A DNA stretch of 64,000 nucleotides. It comes from Herbaspirillum chlorophenolicum. GTDB taxonomy: Bacteria > Pseudomonadota > Gammaproteobacteria > Burkholderiales > Burkholderiaceae_D. Below, one piece after another: positions 53,781 through 61,446 of the stretch. Position 1 is the first letter of the stretch. Every line of letters begins with the position of its first letter. The stretch is from positions 62,001 to 126,000 of the forward strand of contig NZ_LFLT01000009.1 of the NCBI RefSeq assembly GCF_001189955.1. Reading direction: 5' to 3'. Under the pieces are notes generated by a model, which did not search any database, was not told the DNA's origin, and was given only the letters and a program-made list of their open reading frames with translations. A program made the translations under genes and the position numbers.

Positions 53781-54032
53781 TCAGTGGTGCCGCCCCGCGT
53801 GCCGGCTGCATTCCAGCAGCTCATGCGCTACCTGCAAGGCCCCCTGCTCGGCCGATTTTTCATCGCCGAAGGTCTGGTCGGCCAGCACCCGTTGCGACGG
53901 GAACACCGGATTGCGGTGCATGGGATTGTGCGACGGCCCAAAGATGGCCACATTGGCCACCCACTCTTCGCCGCCGATCACGCGTACGCCCGAGTACTCG
54001 ATATCGTAGTCGCCCATGTGTTCGGTTGGCAT
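53781..54032 (-). CDS. Small hypothetical protein (EWVANVAIFGPSHNP type)
   Basis: The 83-residue protein is not assigned to a family I can name. It begins PTEHMGDYDIEYSGVRVIGG, then EEWVANVAIFGPSHNPMHRN and PVFPSQRVLADQTFGDEKSA. It ends with a helix AALQVAHELLE-like and His-rich residues. It seems a compact alpha/beta protein; homologs occur in Burkholderiales. ATG 54032 follows a perfect ribosome site (AAAGGAGG). It lies 60 bases downstream of the next small gene on the same strand. Confidence 0.7.
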   Translation of the reverse strand: MPTEHMGDYDIEYSGVRVIGGEEWVANVAIFGPSHNPMHRNPVFPSQRVLADQTFGDEKSAEQGALQVAHELLECSRHAGRHH

Positions 54033-54092
54033 GACGGTTTCCTCCTTTGGTTCATGTTGCATTGTGCTACAGGCACACCGCAGCGCGCGGCA

Positions 54093-54341
54093 TCATGAAG
54101 CGCCATCGCCGGCGCGGTCGCTCAAATGGGTGATGGCATAGCCCTTTTGGCTGATCTGTACGAATGCGTCTTCCGACTGCAGCGTGAAATGCCGCCGTCC
54201 GTCGCGCTCGAAATTGACGTCCCGTTCATGCATCTGCCAATCGGTATTGGTGACCTCCTCCGGCAATGGCTTTTGATGCGGGATGACTAAATAGGAAAAC
54301 AGTCCGTCGCTGTCCGGGCGTTTGTAAACGTCGACTTTCAT
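54093..54341 (-). CDS. Small hypothetical protein (KVDVYKRPDSDGLFSYL type)
   Basis: The 82-residue protein starts KVDVYKRPDSDGLFSYLVIP, then HQKPLPEEVTNTDWQMHERD and ends FVQISQKGYAITHLSDRAG. It is soluble, and helix and strand are predicted in mixed order. The function is unknown; I recognise no named family but the type appears common in Burkholderiales. ATG 54341 has AGGAGG upstream. It probably forms a two-gene unit with the 83-residue gene downstream. Confidence 0.7.
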   Translation of the reverse strand: MKVDVYKRPDSDGLFSYLVIPHQKPLPEEVTNTDWQMHERDVNFERDGRRHFTLQSEDAFVQISQKGYAITHLSDRAGDGAS

Positions 54342-54680
54342 CGTAGGCCTCCTGGTCGGGTTGAACACTGTTTGCGGAATGCTGCGAATACAGATGCAAG
54401 CACAGCCCGCGCCGCACCATGGCAACGCGGCTTACTTGTCCGACTTGGCCCTGTTTCATTAGTTCAGGCAGGGATGCGATACGAAGCGCAATGCGAAATT
54501 GCAGGGCAATGCTCATACCAGACATCGGTACCCTGATGGGACAAGGCTTTACAGCATCCACGCCTTCAACATAGCACTTGCACAGGGGGGATGCCAGCCC
54601 TCCCCGCGTCGGCTATCGGTGTAGAGCAGCCATTGGATGGGGTAATCGCGGCAGGACAGGCAATCCGCTTCCAGCCGGCC
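54342..54680. other. Gene-free stretch between mdcH and the small gene pair
   Basis: These 339 bases hold no supported gene. Frames open in parts but without start signals or codon bias. The left end must carry the promoter of the 82-residue gene. A CCGGCC-TCAA-CCGGCC direct repeat lies near 54675-54691, just at the end of mdcH, but I see no classical terminator there. Confidence 0.45.
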
Positions 54681-55631
54681 TCAACCGGCCTGGCGCCGCA
54701 GCCAGGCCAGCGCTCCGGAAAAGCTGCGGAAATCGGACAGGGAACGGCATTCGATCTGCGGATGGCGCTCGCGCAGCATGCGCGACAGCGCCGAGCAAGG
54801 CCCAAGCTCCAGCGCGACCGTGACGCCGCGTTCGGCGCAGGCATCCATGCAGGCGGCCCACTGGATGGTCTCGGCTAGTTGTCTTGCCAGCAAGCTGCGG
54901 GCCTGCAAAGCATCATCGACGGCCTGCCCGGTAACGCCCGCCAGCAAGGTGAGCGACGGCGTCGAACAGGAAGCCTGCGCCAGCACATCGGAAAACGGGG
55001 CGACTGCTGCCTGCATCAGCGGCGTATGCGAAGCCAGCCCGACCGGCAGCTCGCCGGTGCGCGCGCCCATTGCGGCCAGCTCGTCGGCGGCGGCACGCAG
55101 GTCGCGGCTGGCGCCCCCCGCAATCAGCGACTCTTCGCCGGTATCGATGGCGGCATACGCGCCATGGCGTTGCAGCACAACACGCGCCGCAGCGCCTGCC
55201 ACTCCCCCCACCGACATCAGGCCCTGCTCGCGCTGCATGGCAGGCGCCTGTTGCCGGGCAACATCCATCAAGCCTGCACGCCGCGCTGCAATACCGACGG
55301 CCTCTGCGGCATCGAACACGCCCGCCACCGCATAGGCGGACAATTCGCCAACGCTATAGCCGGCCACTACCGAGGGCGTACCGGCAATAGCGGCAAGCTC
55401 ATCGGCAATGGCATGCCAGGCGGCAAGCTGGGCTGCAACAATCAACGGTTGTGCATAGCGGTTGGCATAGAGCTGCTGCGGGTCGGCCAGCACATCGGCA
55501 AGCGGCGCATCCAGCCACTGTTGCAGTCCGCATTGTGCAAGGAAAGCGGCGCCGTTCGCGTCAGCGCGCGCCATGTCGAACATGGCGGGATTCTGGCCGC
55601 CCTGGCCGGGGCAAAGGATTGCCAGGCGCAT
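54681..55631 (-). CDS. mdcH: Malonate decarboxylase subunit MdcH (malonyl-CoA:ACP transacylase)
   Basis: MdcH loads malonyl from malonyl-CoA onto the ACP subunit MdcC to prime the cycle. The 316-residue protein is an acyltransferase of the FabD fold: ILCPGQGGQNPAMFDM at the N-terminus, the serine nucleophile in AGYSVGELSAYAVAG and LASHTPLMQAAVAPF carrying the catalytic His. The ATG at 55631 lies two bases after the mdcB stop, so it is coupled. It is the last mdc gene. Confidence 0.94.
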   Translation of the reverse strand: MRLAILCPGQGGQNPAMFDMARADANGAAFLAQCGLQQWLDAPLADVLADPQQLYANRYAQPLIVAAQLAAWHAIADELAAIAGTPSVVAGYSVGELSAYAVAGVFDAAEAVGIAARRAGLMDVARQQAPAMQREQGLMSVGGVAGAAARVVLQRHGAYAAIDTGEESLIAGGASRDLRAAADELAAMGARTGELPVGLASHTPLMQAAVAPFSDVLAQASCSTPSLTLLAGVTGQAVDDALQARSLLARQLAETIQWAACMDACAERGVTVALELGPCSALSRMLRERHPQIECRSLSDFRSFSGALAWLRRQAG

Positions 55632-55633
55632 GC

Positions 55634-56605
55634 TTAACCCCTCCCGCGCAACGGCAAGCCGGAACCTTCGCCCAGCGCACACGCCTGATGCACCAGGCAA
55701 GCCGCCGCCAGCAGGTCGGCCGCACCGCCCGGCGAAAGGCGCTGCGCCACGAAGGCCCGATGGCAATCGATGGCCATCGCATGCCAGCCGGGATTGGCGG
55801 TGCCGCCGGCGGCCAGGAAATCGGCGCTGCGCCCGCGCACCAGCGCGGCACCCTGTTCACCGCCACGGTGGTAGACATTGGTGTCGCTGACATGCTGCAT
55901 CAATGCGAACAAGGCATCGATCTTGGCCTCTTGCCAGTCGCGGCCATGTTCCAGCGTCTGGCGCATGCGCGGCAACGCGATCTCGAACACCGACGGGAAC
56001 CCCAGCGCCCCCTCCTCGCGCGCGCCGCCCACGGCATGGGCCGCGGCCACCTGTTGCCCGTGGCTGGTCTGGCCTTGCGCATTCGCATGGGTGTGGCTGG
56101 CCAGCGCATCGCCCCATTGGATCAGCAGCGTGGCGCGTATCGACGCGTCCGACAGGGGCATCTTCTGCGCACGGCAATAGGCCATCGCCGCACACAGCAT
56201 GCCCAACGCGAAAATGGCGCCGCGATGGGTGTTGACGCCGCCGGTGGCGCGCAGCATGCGCTCTTCCGCGGCAATCGCCAGGCGCTGCAGATACTTGAAG
56301 GGAGCCCCCTGCATGCCGGCTTCGGCAATCAGGAAAAAATAGCGGCGCAGCGAAAACAGGCTGCGCATGAAAGTGGACGCGTCCATATCGCGATGGCTAC
56401 CGTTATCCACCAGCGAGACCAGCCCCGGCTTGGGATAGAGCACCAGCTCCTGGTACAGGCTGCGCAGCGCCAGGCGCGCCAGCGTGCGGCTGAAAGCGAG
56501 GTTGTCGCGGACATCGCGGCGCTTCTGCGTGTAATGCGGCACCGGCGCGAGCGCGGCGCGCCAATTCTCCCTTGGCTGCCCAGCGGGCCGGTTCAGGCTG
56601 CGCAT
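55634..56605 (-). CDS. mdcB: Triphosphoribosyl-dephospho-CoA synthase MdcB
   Basis: MdcB makes 2'-(5''-triphosphoribosyl)-3'-dephospho-CoA, the precursor of the MdcC prosthetic group. The 323-residue protein has the CitG/MdcB pattern: ELVLYPKPGLVSLVDNGSHR near the start, DMDASTFMRSL, GGVNTHRGAIFALGMLCA and LPRMRQTLEHGRDW. ATG 56605 overlaps the mdcG end by 13 bases, so the two are coupled. It acts with MdcG. Confidence 0.94.
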   Translation of the reverse strand: MRSLNRPAGQPRENWRAALAPVPHYTQKRRDVRDNLAFSRTLARLALRSLYQELVLYPKPGLVSLVDNGSHRDMDASTFMRSLFSLRRYFFLIAEAGMQGAPFKYLQRLAIAAEERMLRATGGVNTHRGAIFALGMLCAAMAYCRAQKMPLSDASIRATLLIQWGDALASHTHANAQGQTSHGQQVAAAHAVGGAREEGALGFPSVFEIALPRMRQTLEHGRDWQEAKIDALFALMQHVSDTNVYHRGGEQGAALVRGRSADFLAAGGTANPGWHAMAIDCHRAFVAQRLSPGGAADLLAAACLVHQACALGEGSGLPLRGRG

Positions 56606-57312
56606 CGTTGGCCCCCTTGTTGCGGCAGGCTTGCCGATAGTACGCCGACGCGCTCCAGCCTCACCGCATCCGGCGTCTTGACCAGCACCTTGTTGTCGGG
56701 ATCGCCCCCCTTGACGGCGACCTGCCGCCATTCCTTCCACGACACCGCGACGCCGCCGGGGAAGACGATTTCGCCATCCAGCGGCAGGAACATCGCGTGG
56801 TAAGCCAGCAGGCGCACACCTTGTGCCAATTGCTCCTGGCTGGCCGGTTCGAACAGCAGGTCGATATCGGATCCGCCGCGCACATATTGCTGCCCGGTGA
56901 TGGCCTGCCAGGCCAGCGAACCGAATACGGCCAGTGCAATCCCTTCACGCGCCATGCTTTCCTGCAATTGCGCCATCTGCTCATGCCATACTGGCGGCAG
57001 ACCCGGCAAGCGCGCGGCGGCAATGTCGCGCAGCAGGAAAGGCGCATGGCTGGCCGCCACTTCCGAGGCATGCAGGCGCAAGGCGATACGCGGCTTGTTG
57101 CCGTGCGCGTCGGGCGGCAAGGCGATGCCGGCGCAGATATCGCCGGCAGCGGCGTCGATACCCGCATCGGCGTCGGCGCGGCGCACCACCACCGGCCAGC
57201 GGTTCTGCTGCCAGCGCACCATTGCCTCGCGCTGGCGGGCATCTCCCGCGCGCTCCTGCGCGCGCTGCCAGCCCGCTTCGCTCAGCCAGACAAGATGATG
57301 GCGTTCATGCAT
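56593..57312 (-). CDS. mdcG: Phosphoribosyl-dephospho-CoA transferase MdcG
   Basis: MdcG attaches the phosphoribosyl-dephospho-CoA group to the ACP MdcC. The 239-residue protein has a nucleotidyltransferase motif with the catalytic Asp pair in FGSLAWQAITGQQYVRGGSD followed by IDLLFE. ATG 57312 is the family start (HERHHLVWL). It overlaps mdcB by 13 bases and lies 13 bases after mdcE. Confidence 0.93.
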   Translation of the reverse strand: MHERHHLVWLSEAGWQRAQERAGDARQREAMVRWQQNRWPVVVRRADADAGIDAAAGDICAGIALPPDAHGNKPRIALRLHASEVAASHAPFLLRDIAAARLPGLPPVWHEQMAQLQESMAREGIALAVFGSLAWQAITGQQYVRGGSDIDLLFEPASQEQLAQGVRLLAYHAMFLPLDGEIVFPGGVAVSWKEWRQVAVKGGDPDNKVLVKTPDAVRLERVGVLSASLPQQGGQRCAA

Positions 57313-57325
57313 GCGGCAATCCCGT

Positions 57326-58075
57326 TCAATCGAGCGGCACATCGTCGGCCACGGCATCGATGACGCGCTGGGCCAGCTTGCGCCCGCCGCGCTCCAGCCC
57401 GGTGACGGCGCGCCGGTCGGCCGAGCGATCCACCGCCAGTGCGTCACACAGCGCCTGCGCCAGATCGCCGCTCCAGATCTCGGCCACGCCGCCCATGCGC
57501 AGATAGTTCTCCGGGCCGGGAGCGAACACCGGGTTGCTCTGGGCCAGTTCGGTCAAGCGCTCTTGCGGCACCTTGGTAATGCGCGCCATGGCAGGCAAGC
57601 CCATGACGCGGATGGTGGCGTCCGGCAAGGCATAGCAGGCATCGGCGATCAGCCCGCTGGTGATGAAGCCGCCCGACAAGGCTTGGTCGTAGACCAGCCC
57701 GACCACGCGATGGCCGGAACGGCGCGCCAGTTCCACGCATTTGCCGAGATGCGCCATGTAGCTGTTGATGCCCAGCATCTCGTCGCGGTGGCGCAGGCGC
57801 TGGCCCTGCGTATCGACCAGGATGACGATGGCGCGGCCGGGATGGGCGCGCACCGTGTCGAGGATACTGGCCGCCTGCGCCAGCGCGATCTCGATGCCGA
57901 TCGGCGTATGGCCGGTGGTGCCGACCACGGTCACGGTGGCGCCATCGACCTGGGCCGTGCCGGACAGGAAATTGTCCTTCCCGGCAATGTCATGCCCCTG
58001 CGGAAACAACTGCTGCGCAAGCGCGCGCCAGTCGACCTGTTTGACCTCTGCGGCAGTATTGACTGCGGTTTGCAT
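57326..58075 (-). CDS. mdcE: Malonate decarboxylase gamma subunit MdcE
   Basis: MdcE works with MdcD as the malonyl-S-ACP decarboxylase. The 249-residue protein is of the carboxyltransferase/crotonase-like type. It shows GHDIAGKDNFLSGTAQVDGA, AIVILVDTQGQRLRHRDEML, GINSYMAHLGKCVELAR and VYDQALSGGFITSGLIADAC. It lies 11 bases after mdcD and 13 bases before mdcG, in the usual position. The length is normal for the family (240-270). Confidence 0.94.
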   Translation of the reverse strand: MQTAVNTAAEVKQVDWRALAQQLFPQGHDIAGKDNFLSGTAQVDGATVTVVGTTGHTPIGIEIALAQAASILDTVRAHPGRAIVILVDTQGQRLRHRDEMLGINSYMAHLGKCVELARRSGHRVVGLVYDQALSGGFITSGLIADACYALPDATIRVMGLPAMARITKVPQERLTELAQSNPVFAPGPENYLRMGGVAEIWSGDLAQALCDALAVDRSADRRAVTGLERGGRKLAQRVIDAVADDVPLD

Positions 58076-58086
58076 GCCTGAATTCC

Positions 58087-58983
58087 TTATGCTTGGGTAC
58101 GGACGCGATGGGCATCGGCCAGGGCGACGAAGGGTTCCGCTTCCAGCATCGGCACCGCTTCCGGCTGTGCCACGCCCAGCGCCTGCCAGATATCCATCGG
58201 ATCGTGGGCGTCACCGAAACGCGCAATGCGCTGGCGCAGCACTTCCTGTTCTGCTTCCAGTCCCTGCAGCGTCAGCGCAGTCGGACCGGCATTCTTCAAC
58301 GCCTCCGCTGCGGCGGCGCGGAAAGCATGGACATCGTCATTGACCAGCACCTGGCAATCGCCGATCAGGTAGCGGTGTTTTCCACCCGTAGTGCGCCAGA
58401 CCAGGGCACGGTCGCGCGAGTCGAACTCTTCCACGCCGTTGGCGGTCTCGATCACCTCGGGTCCGGACATCGCCAGCCGTCCTTCTTCCGACATGATCAC
58501 CGTGCTGGCGCAGCGCGCCACGATGCCCATGCCGCCGAAGCAGCCGTTGGCGCCACCCACCAGCACGATCACCGGAATGCCTGCAGCACGCGCATCGAGC
58601 ACGGCGCGCATCACTTCCGACACGGCGATCAGCCCGGCGTTGGCCTCATGCAGGCGCACGCCGCCGGTTTCCAGCAGCAGCACCACACCCGCGGCTTTCT
58701 TGCGGATGGCGCGCTTGAGCAAACCGACCAGCTTGGCGCCATGCACCTCGCCCACCGCGCCGCCCATGAAGCCGCCCTCTTGCGCCGCCGCCATCACCGC
58801 GCGGCCGTCGAGCGTGCCTTCGCCGATCACCACGCCATCGTCAAACGAGACCGGGGCATCCAGTTGCCCCAAATGCGGGCTGACCACGCGCTGCGCGGGC
58901 GGCAGCAATTCGGCAAAGCTGCCGGCATCGAGTACTTGCAGGATGCGTTCGCGCGCGGTGGCTTCCAGGTAGCTGGCACTCAT
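58087..58983 (-). CDS. mdcD: Malonate decarboxylase beta subunit MdcD
   Basis: MdcD carries the carboxyltransferase-type fold that, with MdcE, decarboxylates malonyl-S-ACP to acetyl-S-ACP. The 298-residue protein has ETGGVRLHEANAGLIAVSEV, GIPVIVLVGGANGCFGGMGI and LAMSGPEVIETANGVEEFD. Its ATG overlaps the mdcC stop by four bases (ATGA). The C-terminal residues IRARVRTQA-like are less conserved. Confidence 0.94.
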   Translation of the reverse strand: MSASYLEATARERILQVLDAGSFAELLPPAQRVVSPHLGQLDAPVSFDDGVVIGEGTLDGRAVMAAAQEGGFMGGAVGEVHGAKLVGLLKRAIRKKAAGVVLLLETGGVRLHEANAGLIAVSEVMRAVLDARAAGIPVIVLVGGANGCFGGMGIVARCASTVIMSEEGRLAMSGPEVIETANGVEEFDSRDRALVWRTTGGKHRYLIGDCQVLVNDDVHAFRAAAAEALKNAGPTALTLQGLEAEQEVLRQRIARFGDAHDPMDIWQALGVAQPEAVPMLEAEPFVALADAHRVRTQA

Positions 58984-59294
58984 TTGGCTTCCTCCACCAT
59001 GGATTCAACGGCCTGGTCCAGGCGCAGGCTGACCACCGCCGGAGTGGCTCCCATGTCGTTGATGGAAATGCGCGTGTCGGCCAGCTGCCAGCGCTGGAAG
59101 AAGTCGTTCATCACCGCCTCCCAGATGGCGCCGAAGCCACGCGCGGCGGTCTTGACCTCGATCGCGCAGCCGCCGCCGAGGGCGGCGTTCTCGATCAATA
59201 CCTCAAGGTTGCCGGAACTGACCACGCCGACCAGTTCGGGGTTGGCCTTGAGGCGGCGCACGCCGTTTTCAAAATGAAAAGTTAAGGTTTCCAT
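58980..59294 (-). CDS. mdcC: Malonate decarboxylase acyl carrier protein MdcC (delta subunit)
   Basis: MdcC is the acyl carrier of the enzyme and carries a phosphoribosyl-dephospho-CoA group on a serine. The 104-residue length is normal. The attachment serine is Ser26 or Ser27 in LVGVVSSGNLEVLIE. Later motifs are GFGAIWEAVMNDFFQRW and DTRISINDMGATPAVV. It overlaps mdcD by four bases. The preceding gene on this strand is not mdcA but an exported hydrolase gene, 41 bases upstream. The ribosome site is weak. Confidence 0.94.
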   Translation of the reverse strand: METLTFHFENGVRRLKANPELVGVVSSGNLEVLIENAALGGGCAIEVKTAARGFGAIWEAVMNDFFQRWQLADTRISINDMGATPAVVSLRLDQAVESMVEEAK

Positions 59295-59335
59295 AGGGGA
59301 TGTCGTTGTTATTTCGTTCTTTGTGATTACGTGTT

Positions 59336-61444
59336 TTAGCGTAGCACCTGGCTATCTCTTGCTTCCCGGATCAGGCGGTCCCGGTCAATCCCAAGCAGGT
59401 AGCCCTCCGCGTAAGCCTTGTTGGCGGCCTCTATCACGACTTTCACGTAGCCCGCGTGATCCTTATACCGTTCTTCAAGCGACAAACGGGGATCACGGGT
59501 TGCCGTGCGCTGTTCCTTGGTCTTCGCAAAAGGCACATACCCGCCGATATAGTTGCAGATTTGCCCGGCGTGGAATCCGCCGGCCGTGATATTCCAGCCC
59601 AGGTAGGTCCCTAATGGCGCCATCGCAAGAACCGTTGGAACGCCGCCTATTTCGTTGCCGTCGGCATCGACCCTTGGCGCCATCATGGGTATCACCGATT
59701 TGATGGGCGGCGGCAGATTCGTCGGAATACCCGATGCTTCACTGTGGTCGAACTGGGGACCCCAGTTGTAGTCAAGGATGGGGAAGATGAAGTTATCGGG
59801 AGAGAAGATCGTGTCCGGAATCCCCGGGATGTTCGAAGGAAAACCGATATTTTCCTTGCTCGCGATCACCAGGTTCCCATCTTTGATGGTGGGATACCGG
59901 CTCGCCGGCGGCTGCGTATTATTCAACACCCATGAACGCATGGCGACCTTCAGCACGTTCTCCATCTCGATGTGAGCGATGGGGTTCTCGGCCAGCGTCC
60001 CTTTTCCGAAATTGTTTCCCGGGCACGTCGGTTGGGCAGAGGTCGTCGGTTGCCAGTTGAAGCCGCCGTTGTTGCCGCCATGTGTAGTCGATGCAATGTA
60101 GTAGCGGCGCACATTGGCCGGGAGCGGAATATCCGATTTGGCGTCGGTCCCGACCCATTCAGGCGTCATTTTCAGCGCGTAGACTTCGGCAGACCCAAAA
60201 CTCTCAAACACCTTCGGGCAAGTGCCGTTTTTTTCGCAGCGGGTAAAGATGGATTTTTTCGGCAAGCCCCGGACGGCGTCATCCCACTCGGTCCACCATT
60301 GCGGGCCTTCGCTTCCCATCATGTAAAGCTCGAGCGTTCCGTCCGGCTGCGCAAACCGTGAATTGATGGAGACCCGGCGGCCGGCAATTCTGGCCCACGC
60401 GCCGTCGTATACCTTGCGCCCCTTCTCATCCTCATTCATGCCCATGAAGATGAACTGGCGAAGCATATTCCCCGACTGGGAAACACCTCTTATCGCACTC
60501 CCCCGAACCGCGCCCGCAACAGGGTTGGCGACGCCTGCATCGTCCTTTGTTGCATACTTGAAAAACGATCCTACGTCCCTGAACGCGGCCATGCCCGCCC
60601 CCAGCACATAAGCTCCGGTCGCCGGATAAACCAGCTGATAAACCAATTTGGGATCGAAGCCATTCTTCATGCAAATTTGCACGGGAAGATCTGCCTTGCC
60701 GGGGGTGATGTCAATCGGCCTGCCCGGGAACGGATGATTCGCATCGCATTTAGCGAATGCCCAATCCGATGACGGAATGTCCGGCCCTTCAGTCACCTCC
60801 CCGCGCACCGTTTCTCTCAGATGGGTTTTCATCACCGCGGCAGCCGTATCCAGCGTGGCGGGAGGATAGGGAACAGGGAACCGGTGGACGATGAGAGGCT
60901 TCGAATCCTTGCCCTCCTGGTTGACGATTCTGGCCATGACCTTGCCTGTGACCAAGGCGCCATCGACTCTAGCCATCGGCAATGCAACCCAATGCGTCAG
61001 CCCAGTCGTCCGGTCTTTCGGAATCGCGGTCAGGCCGGCATTATCGCCTTGCCATCCGGACCACAGCATCATGTCTCCCGCGTCCGTCTCCAGCCCTCCG
61101 GGACTGGCTGCCTCGCCTCGATTGGGCACGTCATGCCACAGAAAACCGCTCGATACCTTCATATCGACCGGCTTTACCAAGGTGAACTTGGCTTCATAGT
61201 GCAGCATCCCATCGGCGCCAAGTCCAAGGGAGATGTCGGTAATGTCTTTGTTTCTTCGATCTTTGGGATCAAGCGTGCCAAACGCCCTTCCTAATATCTT
61301 TTCATAGGCTTGGGGTCCCTCCGAAATCCTTTCCACCTTGTCGATCTTGATTTCTGTCACCCGGGCGGCCGCACCGACGGCAACGGAAGACGCCAGCACC
61401 GCGAAAAATAATGTTGCGTAGCTCACGCTTTTTCCTCTGATCAT
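59336..61444 (-). CDS. Exported alpha/beta hydrolase domain protein inserted in the mdc operon
   Basis: The 702-residue protein has a signal peptide (RGKSVSYATLFFAVLASSVA, cleavage after VGA or AA), so it acts outside the cytoplasm. It belongs to a family of large alpha/beta-hydrolase-domain proteins. The nucleophile is Ser322 in RGVSQSGNMLRQF, followed by the characteristic GMNEDEKGRKVYDGAWARIA and GRRVSINSRFAQP. The C-terminal part has LGTYLGWNITAGGFHAGQIC. It starts three bases after the mdcA stop and ends 41 bases before mdcC, so it is transcribed with the mdc genes. Two sampled 60-base lines have 50-57 percent GC, against 70 percent in one sampled from mdcA. This and its absence from typical mdc operons suggest a later insertion. 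The substrate is unknown, perhaps an ester or amide of malonate. Confidence 0.8.
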   Translation of the reverse strand: MIRGKSVSYATLFFAVLASSVAVGAAARVTEIKIDKVERISEGPQAYEKILGRAFGTLDPKDRRNKDITDISLGLGADGMLHYEAKFTLVKPVDMKVSSGFLWHDVPNRGEAASPGGLETDAGDMMLWSGWQGDNAGLTAIPKDRTTGLTHWVALPMARVDGALVTGKVMARIVNQEGKDSKPLIVHRFPVPYPPATLDTAAAVMKTHLRETVRGEVTEGPDIPSSDWAFAKCDANHPFPGRPIDITPGKADLPVQICMKNGFDPKLVYQLVYPATGAYVLGAGMAAFRDVGSFFKYATKDDAGVANPVAGAVRGSAIRGVSQSGNMLRQFIFMGMNEDEKGRKVYDGAWARIAGRRVSINSRFAQPDGTLELYMMGSEGPQWWTEWDDAVRGLPKKSIFTRCEKNGTCPKVFESFGSAEVYALKMTPEWVGTDAKSDIPLPANVRRYYIASTTHGGNNGGFNWQPTTSAQPTCPGNNFGKGTLAENPIAHIEMENVLKVAMRSWVLNNTQPPASRYPTIKDGNLVIASKENIGFPSNIPGIPDTIFSPDNFIFPILDYNWGPQFDHSEASGIPTNLPPPIKSVIPMMAPRVDADGNEIGGVPTVLAMAPLGTYLGWNITAGGFHAGQICNYIGGYVPFAKTKEQRTATRDPRLSLEERYKDHAGYVKVVIEAANKAYAEGYLLGIDRDRLIREARDSQVLR

Positions 61445-61446
61445 TA

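Noticed and set aside
54566-54844. 92-codon minus-strand frame at the end of mdcH
   Set aside because: It overlaps mdcH in another frame, is Arg/Pro/Ala-rich and has no start signal.
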